Origin: Prochloron sp965198675
Lineage (GTDB): Bacteria > Cyanobacteriota > Cyanobacteriia > Cyanobacteriales > Prochloraceae
DNA length: 64,000 nt
Assembly: GCA_965198675.1 (NCBI GenBank)
Contig: OZ240666.1
Span: forward strand, 1,674,001-1,738,000
Reading direction: 5' to 3'
Below are positions 16,318-25,246 of this stretch, in pieces. The translations under genes and the position numbers were made by a program. Within the stretch, counting starts at the first letter, position 1; every line of letters starts with the position of its first letter. The notes under the pieces were generated by a model that saw nothing but the letters and a program-made list of their open reading frames with translations, was not told the DNA's origin and did no database searches.

Positions 16318-17082
16318 CTACCAAGTTCGAGGGGTAAAATTGGGTGTACTACTAATATAAACAGTATCCCCCGATTGCTCAATTACAAATAGTCCCTGAT
16401 TCTCGGCATAGGTATCCACATCCCTATCAATTTCAATAGCCGCCATCGCCCCATAAATGCGATAGTTCCCGTAGTGGGGAAAAGCAGTTTTAAAGCGGGA
16501 TAGGTTACGAAGAAAACGACGGACATAATCTTGAGTAAGGCGGGATTTTACCTCCACTACTACTGCCACATCATCATTCACCGCCAGGATATCAATTTCT
16601 AGATTCTGGGAGCCTCGTGCAGACTTGACCCGCTGATACACCTCCTGCACTGGAATGCCCCGTTCTTGAAACAGACGTAACACCGCCGGAGCTACGAGAT
16701 TTTCCACAAAGTGTCCCCAGCGACTACTCAAGCTATTGACGGCTTGGTTGGTTTGGGCTGCGATGGCTTCAGTTCTGGCAAGGCGTTGTTCAGCTTCAGC
16801 GGCACGGCGATCTGCCTCGGCTTTTGACTCTGCTAAGCGGCGATCGAACTCTGCTTTTGATTCAGCGGCACGGCGATCTGCCTCGGCTTTTGATTCAGCT
16901 AAGCGGCGATCGAACTCTGCTTTTGATTCAGCAGCACGGCGATCTGCCTCAGTCAAGCGGCGATCGAATTCTTGGCGAGAAAGCTCTAACGATTCCCGCA
17001 GGATGCGTTCCGTCTCTTGGCGCTGACGTTCGCTTTCTTGGAAGAGTTTGTAAAAGTCTTCTAGGGTGATGGCGTTGGACAT
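16318..17082 (-). CDS. coiled-coil PD-(D/E)XK-like protein, tandem copy B
   Basis: A 254-residue paralogue of the neighbouring 232-residue gene, 26 bp upstream of it on the same strand. The nuclease-like domain is the same in protein sequence, with IDILAVNDD and VVVEVKSRL. The coiled coil holds one extra 22-residue unit (AESKAEFDRR / LAESKAEADRRA), so the two copies differ mainly in coiled-coil length. This suggests recent tandem duplication with unit gain or loss by slippage or recombination. A Gln/Arg difference (SRQEFD against SREEFD) marks the junction. Confidence 0.78.
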   Translation of the reverse strand: MSNAITLEDFYKLFQESERQRQETERILRESLELSRQEFDRRLTEADRRAAESKAEFDRRLAESKAEADRRAAESKAEFDRRLAESKAEADRRAAEAEQRLARTEAIAAQTNQAVNSLSSRWGHFVENLVAPAVLRLFQERGIPVQEVYQRVKSARGSQNLEIDILAVNDDVAVVVEVKSRLTQDYVRRFLRNLSRFKTAFPHYGNYRIYGAMAAIEIDRDVDTYAENQGLFVIEQSGDTVYISSTPNFTPRTW

Positions 17083-17240
17083 GGGTTAAAGTTGAGATGA
17101 ATGGATACGGACGATCGTACCGCGATCAGTTGTTTTATATTATTTAGTATTAATATAAATGCGCATTAGTATCTTTACGCACATACTTAACTGTGTAATT
17201 TTTAGGCATAATTAACACCAATTACACTCCCGCGCTATAT

Positions 17241-17268
17241 GTAGAGACGTTGCAGGCAACATCTCTAC
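17241..17268. repeat. 28 bp palindrome GTAGAGACGTTGC family
   Basis: Imperfect palindrome GTAGAGACGTTGCAGGCAAC followed by ATCTCTAC. A perfect version of the same family lies inside the iscB gene at 54268-54295. Here it is intergenic, just beyond the Tc-toxin-like fragment. Confidence 0.75.
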
Positions 17269-17275
17269 CTTGTTT

Positions 17276-18430
17276 CTAAGCGATCGGGTATTTATCGTTC
17301 ACCATCTGGACAACATAACTCTTCAGGCCGCCGGATGCCATATCTTCGCTGTCAGTGTCGTTATCAACGCTCCATGTTCCTTCGATCAGTAATGTCCATC
17401 CTACTCCTGCACCAGCGATTTGGGTAGCTGCCCAGGCACCATTCATGCTTCGCTTAACAATACTGTTGGTGCTGTTGGCAGCATCACTGAACGCATCAAA
17501 ATCTGCCCCCGTTGTAGTACTGATAAATGATTTGCCGATGCGTTTGCTTGTACTTTCAGAGTTGTCCGCTGCTTCTAGGGCTTTTTTGTAAAAGAATAGC
17601 TTTTGTTTCACCAGTGTTTTATCCTGGGATATAACCTTGTGCTCTTTGATAAAGCGTTGGAAGTGACCAAATGGATCAGGGGGACAGTTTCCCTCCTCCC
17701 CCTCAATAGCATAGTAGGCTGATGTTTCCGTCACACCTGAAGGGGCTGTTTGGCTCAATTGATTGCCGTATTCATCGGTTTCCATTTCCAGGCTGTAGCT
17801 TTTGGTTGCCTCCCCCTGAATAAATGTTTTGGTGATTTTTGTTGGGAAGAGCAAGTTATTTGGTTGGTCAACGAATGGCTTATCAAGATTTGCACTTTCG
17901 TCAGAAACATAATTATAGGTTGTTTCCATGGTGCATCCATTCTTCTCAACGGTTTCACTGGTTTTTAAGTGAAAGGTGTTAAAGTAATGGGTGTGTATTG
18001 TTTCGTTGGCAGTATTTTTGGCACTAGTTATCTTGACGTAATATTGATAACTTGTGGCACTTCCCCAGGAATAGATATTGTCTTCAGCATCGGACTAACC
18101 ATTGTCATTTGGATAACCGAGATAGTTATAGCCATCCTCAGGATACTCATAAACCTCCGACATATCTGGCTGCTCAGCACCTGGGGAGTAAATGTATTGG
18201 GTAACTCTTGGGGTATGGTAGGTGACTCCATTTGATTGATATAAATGCCCACCAACCTCGTAGAATATATCTTCTTGGGCACCTTCCGGGTATTTGACTT
18301 GAGTAATAACTTGGAAACCATTATTGTCCCCATAGCTAAACTGAAGCCAGTCAGTACTACCATTTTCAGTTGTTGGCCGACTCATGCTATTCAACAATGT
18401 ATAGGTACCGTTGAGGGGGGTACAATTCAT
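17276..18430 (-). pseudogene. fragment of a Tc/SpvB- or Rhs-type toxin protein
   Basis: One minus-strand frame can be read from 18430 to 17276 with a single TAG near 18094. It includes DWLQFSYGDNNGFQVITQVK, TPRVTQYIYSPGAEQPD, YYVKITSAKNTANETIHTHY, FNTFHLKTSETVEKNGCT and METTYNYVSDESANLDKPF. The Tyr-rich strands and the N-T/S-FHLxTSE pattern resemble B/C subunits of insecticidal toxin complexes and Rhs proteins, which form large secreted beta cages. No start codon or secretion signal is seen. At about 380 residues it is a small piece of a protein normally over 1,000 residues, so it is a 5'-truncated remnant. Confidence 0.55.
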
Positions 18431-18536
18431 ATAGCAATGGGCGCGAGGCTAGCCGTGCCCCTATACCCTACACCCGCCCGCAGCGCTATAGTAGGTGCAT
18501 GGTACGTGTTAATGTGATGGGGAGGGAGGAAAAAAA

Positions 18537-19766
18537 ATGCGATCGCGAACAATTCGAGAAGGCTCTGTTGGCTTACTAATCTTAGTGGGGCTGGGTGTGT
18601 TCGGCACTTTAGCGGTCTGGCTGAAGGGAATTGATTTTAACAGAAAACCCTACGTCATCAATGTCAAGTTTGACAACGCTAATGGGATGAAAGAGGGGGC
18701 TAGCGTTCGCTATCGTGGTTTTGTGGTGGGTAAAATTAAGACAATTTCCCCAGAACCTAATGGGGTGGACACAGAAATCGAAATTGACTCCTCCGACTTG
18801 CGCATCCCTAAGGATCTTATTATTGAAGCCAATCAATCGGGACTGATTGGGGAAACTTCCATTGATATTACACCCAAGACGGAACTACCACAGTCTGCCA
18901 TCAGCACGAGTCCTATGGCTGAAGACTGCAATAGAGAGTTAATTGTCTGCGAGGGAGACGAGCTGAAAGGAGAAGTTGGCATCAGCTTCGATACCCTGCT
19001 GCGCAGTACTGAGCGCCTCAGCGAACTCTACACCAATCCCGAGTTCTTTAACAATCTCAACTCTACAGCCAAAAATGCGAGCATTGCAGCAGCTGAAATT
19101 GCCAAACTTTCCAGCGAGCTGACCCTATTATCTCAGACAGTTCGGCAAGAAATCACCAGTTTCTCCACAGCAGCTAATTCTATTACCGTAGCCGCTAAGA
19201 AAACTACTGAGCAAATCGGTGAGAGTGCGACTAAAATTAGCAGGACAGCAGAGCAATTTAGTGCAACAGCAGCTGAAATAGGTGAGCTGACCAGTAATGT
19301 CAATGGTTTGGTCAATGAAAATCGGGGTAGTATTCGCCGAACCGTCCATAACCTAGAAGATAGTACCGGACAGCTCAATAACATGTTAGTTAGCTTGGGT
19401 ACGACGGTGGAGACAATTAATGGGACCTTGGAGGCTGCTAAAATAGAAGAACTGGCTCAGAATTTAGGAATTATCACTGCCAACACTGCGGCTGCATCGG
19501 CTAATTTGCGGGAACTGTCTCAGAATTTAAATGATCCTACTAATATCGTCCTCTTGCAAGAAACGTTGGACTCTGCAAGAGCCACTTTTGCTAATGCTCA
19601 GAAGATTACAGCAGATTTAGACGAACTCACAGGTAGTCCAGAGTTTCGTCGCAACCTGCTTGATTTAGTAAATGGACTGAGCAATTTAGTATCATCTATG
19701 GATGAGTTGGAAGAAGAAATTCAAACTGCTGAAGCTTTAGCTCCAACAGTTATCAGTGACCAGTAA
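18537..19766 (+). CDS. MCE/MlaD family lipid transport protein
   Basis: A 409-residue protein with one N-terminal membrane helix (VGLLILVGLGVFGTLAVWLK) and an MCE domain at about 35-115 (FDNANGMKEGASVRYRGFVV, GLIGETSIDI). A long helical, Ala/Thr/Glu-rich C-terminal part follows, likely forming a tunnel or coiled coil across the periplasm. It is the Ycf22-type partner of a Mla/Tgd ABC transporter. A matching ATPase gene is at 13641. GGGAGGGAGG gives a strong ribosome-binding site before ATG 18537. The 4.1 kb between the two genes is accessory DNA, so the operon is broken and this gene needs its own promoter. Confidence 0.92.
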   Translation: MRSRTIREGSVGLLILVGLGVFGTLAVWLKGIDFNRKPYVINVKFDNANGMKEGASVRYRGFVVGKIKTISPEPNGVDTEIEIDSSDLRIPKDLIIEANQSGLIGETSIDITPKTELPQSAISTSPMAEDCNRELIVCEGDELKGEVGISFDTLLRSTERLSELYTNPEFFNNLNSTAKNASIAAAEIAKLSSELTLLSQTVRQEITSFSTAANSITVAAKKTTEQIGESATKISRTAEQFSATAAEIGELTSNVNGLVNENRGSIRRTVHNLEDSTGQLNNMLVSLGTTVETINGTLEAAKIEELAQNLGIITANTAAASANLRELSQNLNDPTNIVLLQETLDSARATFANAQKITADLDELTGSPEFRRNLLDLVNGLSNLVSSMDELEEEIQTAEALAPTVISDQ

Positions 19767-19908
19767 CCAGTTACCAGTTTTTTCACACCCTTTAAGGTAG
19801 GGTGCGCATCGCCCACCGTAAACCATCCTATCATTACATTATAAAACCCCTTCAGGGTTTCAAGTTCTTAGAGTGGGCAATAACGAACAATACTATTGAT
19901 TTAGACTG
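19767..19908. other. short intergenic region with small hairpins
   Basis: It contains GTAGGGTGCGCATCGCCCAC and AAACCCCTTCAGGGTTT, the latter a short hairpin that may end transcription of the converging genes. No gene. Confidence 0.4.
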
Positions 19909-20271
19909 TCAATTAACACCGACTAACTGTTGTTTTTGAGTGTTTTCTTCATGTTTTTGCTCTGAGAGGGTTGTCACTGCCTCCGGGGTAATATTCACCT
20001 CCCCAAAGATAGTTTTATAGACGCGGATATCTTCACAGGGTATAGTATCAGAGAGAATAGCAGTTGCCATCATACCGCAGTTAATTTCTAACAAAGCCTC
20101 TGGGAAAGCTTCAAATACTAATCGTTGTCCTGGAAAGACAACTCGCTCGAAGTACCAGTTAGGTATGTTAGTAATGCGGACAATTTGCATTTGGCTGGTA
20201 GCGTTGACGTAACAGCACAAGAAGCTATCACCGTTAGCTGATAATGGAATGGGGTCGAGGATTTGAGTCAT
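19909..20271 (-). CDS. DUF1830 protein, cyanobacterial
   Basis: A 120-residue protein from MTQILDPIPLSANGDSFLCC, with YVNATSQMQIVRITNIPNWY, FERVVFPGQRLVFEAFPEA and LLEINCGMMA. These are the conserved features of DUF1830, a small cyanobacterial family without known function. The frame is open for 30 codons further upstream, but that extension (MYLDLQPIQIIRVRLRR) looks unlike the family, so ATG 20271 is preferred. The tail after residue 90 is polar and variable. Confidence 0.85.
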   Translation of the reverse strand: MTQILDPIPLSANGDSFLCCYVNATSQMQIVRITNIPNWYFERVVFPGQRLVFEAFPEALLEINCGMMATAILSDTIPCEDIRVYKTIFGEVNITPEAVTTLSEQKHEENTQKQQLVGVN

Positions 20272-20484
20272 GATAATGGAGCTTTTTAAAATGAGATTTA
20301 TAATTGCTGTTCTTCTTAATCTAACACGGATAATCTGGATTGGTTGTAAATCTAAATACAAATTGCCCGCGACTAGATCACAAAGCTATTCAAATTAATT
20401 ATTAGAACAATAAGTTACCCTTATCAGTTATAATCACGGGTATAAATGGTCCGTGGAGACTATTGATTCTCAAACAGTGACCAG

Positions 20485-20540
20485 GACGCCAAGGGCGGGA
20501 CGCCAAAGACGGGACGCCAAAGACGGGACGCCAAGGGCGG
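20485..20540. repeat. four tandem 14 bp units GACGCCAA(G/A)G(G/A)CGG
   Basis: Units 1 and 4 read GACGCCAAGGGCGG; units 2 and 3 read GACGCCAAAGACGG. The end of the array runs into GCCAAGGGCGGTTACTTGCG, similar to GCCAAGGGCGGTTGCTTACG at about 50840 and 51346. Confidence 0.7.
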
Positions 20541-20624
20541 TTACTTGCGCTTTGCTTCGCAATACCAGTTACCAGTCCTGCTCAGGCCAACCGGGGCAGT
20601 CAGGCAGGCGTCTGGTGCGGGGTT

Positions 20625-20702
20625 GTACCCACCCCCCAACCCCACCCACCCCTACCCCCTCCCAGGAGGGGAACCCAGGAGGGGGGCTACGGGGGGTGGG
20701 TA
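20625..20702. repeat. ACCCACCCC...GGGGTGGGT palindromic element, longer copy
   Basis: CACCCCCCAACCCCACCCAC, then CTACCCCCTCCCAGGAGGGG and GGGGGGTGGGT. It is the same family as the element inside the tnpB remnant at 8520-8570, but with internal duplication of AGGAGGGG. Confidence 0.65.
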
Positions 20703-20822
20703 CTGCATAACTGCTAAAAGAAGATCTGGTTAAAGTAAAGATATGTAACTAGCACTGCTGCGGGTCAGGTGCTGGCCAAATACAGCAGCTGTCGCTATAT
20801 TAAGAAAACCATTAACTTTCAG

Positions 20823-22394
20823 ATGAAACAGCGTATACTCTATGTTCGTCTCCCGTGCAACCCGATCTTCCCTATCGGTGTTGTCTATTTATCGGATCAC
20901 GTTCATAAACTCTTCCCGGAAATAGAACAAAAAATCTTCGACTTGGGAACCGTACCGCCTTTGGACTATAGCAAGGCATTGGCTGATTGTATAGATTGCT
21001 TTCAACCCACACTGTTGGTATTTTCCTGGCGGGATATTCAGATTTATGCTCCAGTAGGGGGTAGAGGAGGGAACCCTCTGCAACATGCTTTTGAATTTTA
21101 CTATGGCGCCAATCCCCTGATTAGAATGCGAGGCGCTCTGGGGGGCTTGAAAGTGACCACAGCCTACTATGGGGAACTGTGGCGCAACCTGGGATTGATT
21201 CGACGGGGACTAAAAAGAGCGAAAAAATACCACCCAAATGCAAGGCTAGTTGTGGGTGGGGGTGCTGTGAGCGTCTTTTATGAACAACTCCAGACTCAGT
21301 TACCTAAGGAAACTTTGGTTTCTGTGGGGGAAGGAGAAACCCTATTAACCAAACTGCTCACGGGAGAGGATTTACTCCAGGAACGCTGCTATATAGTGGG
21401 AGAGACGGAACCGCGAGAGGGCATGATTCATGAATGGCCCACTCCCATAGAAAAAAGCGCTTGTAATTACGATTATATTGCCAGTATCTGGCCGGAATTT
21501 GACTATTACCTCCAAGACAACGATTTTTACATTGGTGTCCAAACTAAGCGGGGTTGCCCTCACAATTGCTGCTACTGTATCTATACGGTAGTAGAAGGGA
21601 AACAGGTCAGGATTAATCCTGCGGCAGAAGTAGTAGCAGAAATGCGTCAACTGTATGAGAGGGGTATCCGTAATTTCTGGTTTACCGATGCTCAATTTAT
21701 CCCGGCTCGTAAATTCATTCCCGATACTATCCAACTATTGGAGGAAATTATCCAGTCGGGGATGAAAGATATTCACTGGGCGGCATATATTCGGGCGGAT
21801 AACCTGACCCCTCAATTGTGCCATCTAATGGTGCAGACAGGGATGAATTATTTTGAAATTGGTATCACCAGCGGTTCCCAAGAATTGGTGCGAAAAATGC
21901 GCATGGGTTATAATTTGCGTACTGTATTACAAAACTGCCGGGATTTGAAAGCGGCTGGTTTCCAGGATTTGGTTTCTGTTAACTACTCTTTTAATGTTAT
22001 CGATGAACGGTACGAAACCATTCGCCAAACTATAGCCTATCATCGGGAATTAGAAAGGATTTTTGGGGCTGATAAAGTGGAACCAGCAATTTTCTTCATC
22101 GGTTTGCAACCCCATACCCATTTAGAAGAGTACGCTTTTGGGCAAAATATCCTCAAAAAGGGCTATAATCCTATGAGTTTGATGCCTTGGACTGCTAAGA
22201 AACTACTCTGGAACCCGGAACCTCTGGGTTCTTTCTTCGGTGCAGTTTGTCTTCAGGCTTGGCGACAAAATCCCAATGATTTTGGCAGGGTTGTGATGAA
22301 TATTCTGGAAGCAAGGCTGGGTTGTGCGGATCTGGAAGAAGCTCTGACTGCGAAGATGGAAAATAGTAGCAAAAAAGAGTTGGTGACAGTTTAA
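20823..22394 (+). CDS. radical SAM protein with B12-binding-like N-terminal domain, PSII high-light type
   Basis: A 523-residue protein from MKQRILYVRLPCNPIFPIGV. The N-terminal third has the Rossmann-like layout of a cobalamin-binding domain (RLVVGGGAVSVFYEQL). The radical SAM core carries RGCPHNCCYCIY, the CxxxCxxC site for the 4Fe-4S cluster. Downstream are WAAYIRADNLTPQLCHLMVQ and YFEIGITSGSQELVRKMRMG, typical of this superfamily. The overall pattern resembles the cyanobacterial protein annotated as photosystem II high-light acclimation radical SAM protein; this name is from memory. The frame extends 18 codons upstream (MLAKYSSCRY) but the second Met gives a cleaner start. Confidence 0.85.
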   Translation: MKQRILYVRLPCNPIFPIGVVYLSDHVHKLFPEIEQKIFDLGTVPPLDYSKALADCIDCFQPTLLVFSWRDIQIYAPVGGRGGNPLQHAFEFYYGANPLIRMRGALGGLKVTTAYYGELWRNLGLIRRGLKRAKKYHPNARLVVGGGAVSVFYEQLQTQLPKETLVSVGEGETLLTKLLTGEDLLQERCYIVGETEPREGMIHEWPTPIEKSACNYDYIASIWPEFDYYLQDNDFYIGVQTKRGCPHNCCYCIYTVVEGKQVRINPAAEVVAEMRQLYERGIRNFWFTDAQFIPARKFIPDTIQLLEEIIQSGMKDIHWAAYIRADNLTPQLCHLMVQTGMNYFEIGITSGSQELVRKMRMGYNLRTVLQNCRDLKAAGFQDLVSVNYSFNVIDERYETIRQTIAYHRELERIFGADKVEPAIFFIGLQPHTHLEEYAFGQNILKKGYNPMSLMPWTAKKLLWNPEPLGSFFGAVCLQAWRQNPNDFGRVVMNILEARLGCADLEEALTAKMENSSKKELVTV

Positions 22395-22459
22395 AGGGGG
22401 TCCCATGTCGCCAAAAGTGGGTATAATCCGTAAATGTCCATAGCCCGCAGGAAACCTTC

Positions 22460-23152
22460 GTGTCACAGGCATCGTTTTGGCGCAAGCAACTAAATTACCT
22501 AATTTGGGGCGCTAGAGGAACTAAGTTCCAGAGTCGATTTTTCCAACCTGTTGCTCCCTATCGCTTTTTCCTGCTTAGTCTGGCAGGTATCCTAACAATG
22601 ATACTGTGGAACTGGAAGCTGGTATTGGCAACAGTTGCTGGAGTAGGCTTAATGGTGTTAGTGTACTTGGTGCAGGAATGGAACTGGCAAGTATACTGGT
22701 ACCATTGGCGACGATTTTTGACTGGTTCTAATGGACAGTTAGGTATAGCAGTAGGTAGTGGGGGTATTGGCGCGTTAAGTACTTATATAGCAGCTTCTAT
22801 TTGGGCGGATTCGGAGAATCGCTGGCTCGCTACCAGTACGATTCTTCAAGGTTTTGGCACTTTGATAATCATTCTGCTTTTGCTCTGGTACATTGTTACT
22901 ATTAGAGCTAATCGAGATGAATATCAGTTGGAAGAGCTGTTACAAGATTTAACTGCTCAGGAACCTTTGAAGCGGTTAATTGCTGTGCGGCAGCTCACCC
23001 ACCTAGGGAGTAGTAGTCGTTTAAGTCAGGGCGATCGCCACGAGTTATTGGAATATTTTCGCCTCATGCTTTCCCAAGAGCAAGAACCAGTTATTCGGGA
23101 GGCTGTTCTTCATAGTTTACAGACTTGGGAAGACGCTCAACTTCGTTCCTAA
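22460..23152 (+). CDS. membrane protein with C-terminal HEAT/armadillo-like region
   Basis: A 230-residue protein starting with GTG. It has hydrophobic segments near residues 33-52, 53-70, 97-115 and 126-146. The soluble C-terminal domain of helices (EELLQDLTAQEPLKRLIAVR, QLTHLGSSSRL, QEPVIREAVLHSLQTWE) resembles a short HEAT-type repeat. Known annotation for similar proteins is only armadillo-type fold protein. It lies 65 bp after the radical SAM gene on the same strand and may be co-transcribed. Function unknown. Confidence 0.72.
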   Translation: MSQASFWRKQLNYLIWGARGTKFQSRFFQPVAPYRFFLLSLAGILTMILWNWKLVLATVAGVGLMVLVYLVQEWNWQVYWYHWRRFLTGSNGQLGIAVGSGGIGALSTYIAASIWADSENRWLATSTILQGFGTLIIILLLLWYIVTIRANRDEYQLEELLQDLTAQEPLKRLIAVRQLTHLGSSSRLSQGDRHELLEYFRLMLSQEQEPVIREAVLHSLQTWEDAQLRS

Positions 23153-23230
23153 GAGGGCGAACGCCTAAAAAAAAGATATCAGATGAAAGATATTGTTAGA
23201 TAATTAATAATTGTAGATTTGAGGTTATTC

Positions 23231-23476
23231 ATGACTAAAATGAGTTATAAAATTGCTGCATTTTGGGATGCAGATGCTGAGGTATGGACTGCTAGTAGCG
23301 AAGATGTTCCAGGTTTAGCAACTGAGGCTGACACTCTAGAAGCTTTGACAGCAAGGCTAAGGATATTAGTTCCTGAACTATTGCAGTTAAACCATATTAT
23401 TCCAGAAAACAAAGCTAGTATAGTTGCAATTGAGATAACAAGCCATTGGCACGAACTTATTCAGGTAGCTGCGTAA
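23231..23476 (+). CDS. HicB-like antitoxin, DUF1902 type
   Basis: An 81-residue protein from MTKMSYKIAAFWDADAEVWT. The pattern AFWDADAEVWTASSEDVPGL, ATEADTLEALTARL is that of the DUF1902/HicB partial RNase-H fold. HicB proteins bind and neutralise HicA. The next gene starts immediately after the stop (TAAATG), the normal order in DUF1902-HicA pairs. The gene is intact. The frame also opens 4 codons earlier at a TTG, but GAGG sits well placed before ATG 23231. Confidence 0.85.
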   Translation: MTKMSYKIAAFWDADAEVWTASSEDVPGLATEADTLEALTARLRILVPELLQLNHIIPENKASIVAIEITSHWHELIQVAA

Positions 23477-23643
23477 ATGTCGAAATCCTTTACTCCCGCA
23501 CTCAAGGAAATTCTGATAAAAGCTAGTTGCCATTTTGAACGTCAGGGGAAGGGGGACCATGAAATCTGGTATAGCCAAATAACCCAGCGTCGTTTTGTAG
23601 TTGATATGTCTATCAAGTCTCGTCATACAGCCAATGCAGTAGT

Positions 23644-25179
23644 GACGCTCCTACACCGACCCTGACGGGCGGGTCCTATCATACCGGATCCGGGTGTAGG
23701 CTTCTCAGCTGCCTTAATAAAGACAGGTAGAACTTCCTTTGAGGTACTGCTAGTAGTGGATTTAGTCACTACTGGATTCCCCCTCCGGCGGTTTATGGTC
23801 GGGAACACGTCCAGCCCGACACGTTTAATGTTTACCGCTGCATTAATGTCGCGGTCTATATTAAGCTGCTCCTTTGGATCGAAAAATGTTCTTATTGAGC
23901 AATCAGTAAAAACAAATTCATCTCGATAAGAGAGTAATTGAGATGTATAAGCAGGTTTAACTCCAATCGTGACTGCTCCAGCTTTTTCAGCTATGTATTC
24001 CAAGATTGAGAAAAACTGCTCAAATGCGGCATCTTTCCAGGATTTATTTAATCCCGATTTAGCAGATTGGCCATTAGGTAGATAACCGCCCTGCCCATCT
24101 GACTTTGGCCTATTCCGTTTGCTCAATCCTTTTAGATTGAGTTTTTCATGGAAGAATACTTGTTTCCCCGTCCGTAATAACACATGAGCGCTTTTATAAG
24201 CGTGGTCTTTACGGCTTCTGGCTATCCTTTGATGTTCTCTGCCTTCCCTCTCAGCTAGTCTCCTCCTGGCTCTACTCCCCTTTTTCCGGGCATTCTTCCT
24301 AGTCTGTACCTTGCTTAGGCGAGAATGGTTTCTGCGATAGGACTTAACAGACGGTAACTTTTCACCATCAGATGTGGCTAGAAAATCGTCCTTATGTAGT
24401 ACAGCATCTATGCCTAAGGAATTATCCTCGCGCCAAGGCGCTAAGGCGCAAAGGAACGCAATTAAACCCCGACTGCGGGGTAGCACCGTCTCTTCCCCAT
24501 CCTTCGCGTACTTTGCGTCTTTGCGTGACCAAGTGGAAGCTACCAAGTCTTGCTTAAATACAGGCACGGTGGGGTCATCTAGGTACAAATTAACATACCA
24601 CCCATCCGCTTTCTTGATGACTTGAGCCTGTTTGAGAATTGCACCATCTGGAATGTGACGATGGGTACGAACCTTGACCAGCCCTAGCTTGGGAATCTTT
24701 AAGTATAAATACTTCCCAGATGGTGCTGAGCAGGAATGCAATTCTAACCCTCCACCTTCAAATACGAGAGAACGGTATCGGGAAGCAGATTTAAAACGAG
24801 GTTTGCCACTACGCTTACCGTTGCAATCTCCTGCGATGAAACGCTTAAATGTTGTCTCTAACCTCTTACAAACTTGCTGCAAGGTTAAAGCAGGCACTTC
24901 TGAGAAATCCAGTAACTCCCCAGACCACCCAACCGAGACTAGGTCTTTTTTGAGTCCAGGCAAGTATCGCTTCTGGCTGTAATAGGTAGGCTTATCCCTT
25001 AGCCCAGGCAAACTGCATACCAGAGGGCAGGCATTAATAGGTGTTCGATTGTTTTCCCACCAATCGAATCTATCTCCCAACTGTTTGTTGTACCAATACC
25101 TGCAAATCCGTAGCCAGCGATTAAGTGTGACCTTCTGTTGGTCAACCGGATATAACCGATACTAGTACGTGTACTTCAT
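23644..25179 (-). pseudogene. tnpB: TnpB with an early amber stop and an in-frame repeat insertion
   Basis: From ATG 25179 the frame reads MKYTY, a TAG stop (25162-25164) where Gln is usual, then YRLYPVDQQKVTLNRWLRIC and on through a full TnpB. RuvC-I is NSLGIDAVLHKDDFLATS, RuvC-II VFFHEKLNLKGL and RuvC-III NIDRDINAAVN. The Cys-rich zinc ribbon found in many TnpBs is absent, as in other members of this subgroup (YRDEFVFTDCSIRTFFD). TnpB proteins are RNA-guided DNA nucleases. A 102 bp repeat is inserted in frame at 24430-24531. Translation from a TTG at 25080 would bypass the stop but lose about 33 residues. The frame runs out of the element into hicA before stopping at 23623. Confidence 0.85.
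24430..24531. repeat. 102 bp CGCAAAG-type repeat inserted in frame in tnpB
   Basis: The sequence encodes WSRKDAKYAKDGEETVLPRS and RGLIAFLCALAPWR between VAST and EDNSLGID, where related TnpBs have no insertion. Its ends GCGCCAAGGCGCTAAGGCGC and TTTGCGTCTTTGCGTGACCA are roughly inverted. It is 34 codons long, has no stop in the tnpB frame, and belongs to the cyanobacterial 'CTCTGCGCCTCTGCG' repeat family also seen at 58750, 60452 and 61231. Confidence 0.8.
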
Positions 25180-25246
25180 TCGTTTGGATAAGCAATTGAT
25201 TTTTTGGCTACACTCATTATACACAGAATCATGAAAATTGTCAACC

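Larger units (their letters stand above)
20272..20822. other. 550 bp intergenic region rich in repeats
   Basis: No gene. It contains four tandem copies of the 14 bp unit GACGCCAAGGGCGG/GACGCCAAAGACGG at 20485-20540. A CAGTTACCAGTCCTGCTCA module of the kind seen in the 202 bp palindromic element lies near 20566-20590. The ACCCACCCC...GGGGTGGGT palindrome is at 20625-20702. Together they form a landing zone for short repeats upstream of the radical SAM gene. Confidence 0.65.

Noticed and set aside
16736..17069. Plus-strand frames opposite the tandem nuclease-like genes
   Set aside because: Low-complexity antisense of the AEADRRA coiled coil.
18028..18363. Second minus-strand frame over the Tc-toxin-like fragment
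   Set aside because: The main frame continues in register through a single stop codon, so no frameshift is needed and this frame is a shadow.
20453..20733. Short plus-strand frames upstream of the radical SAM gene
   Set aside because: They consist of 14 bp tandem repeats and the ACCCACCCC palindrome; no protein-like composition.
22195..22485. Minus-strand frames over the end of the radical SAM gene
   Set aside because: Fully antisense to a well-supported gene.
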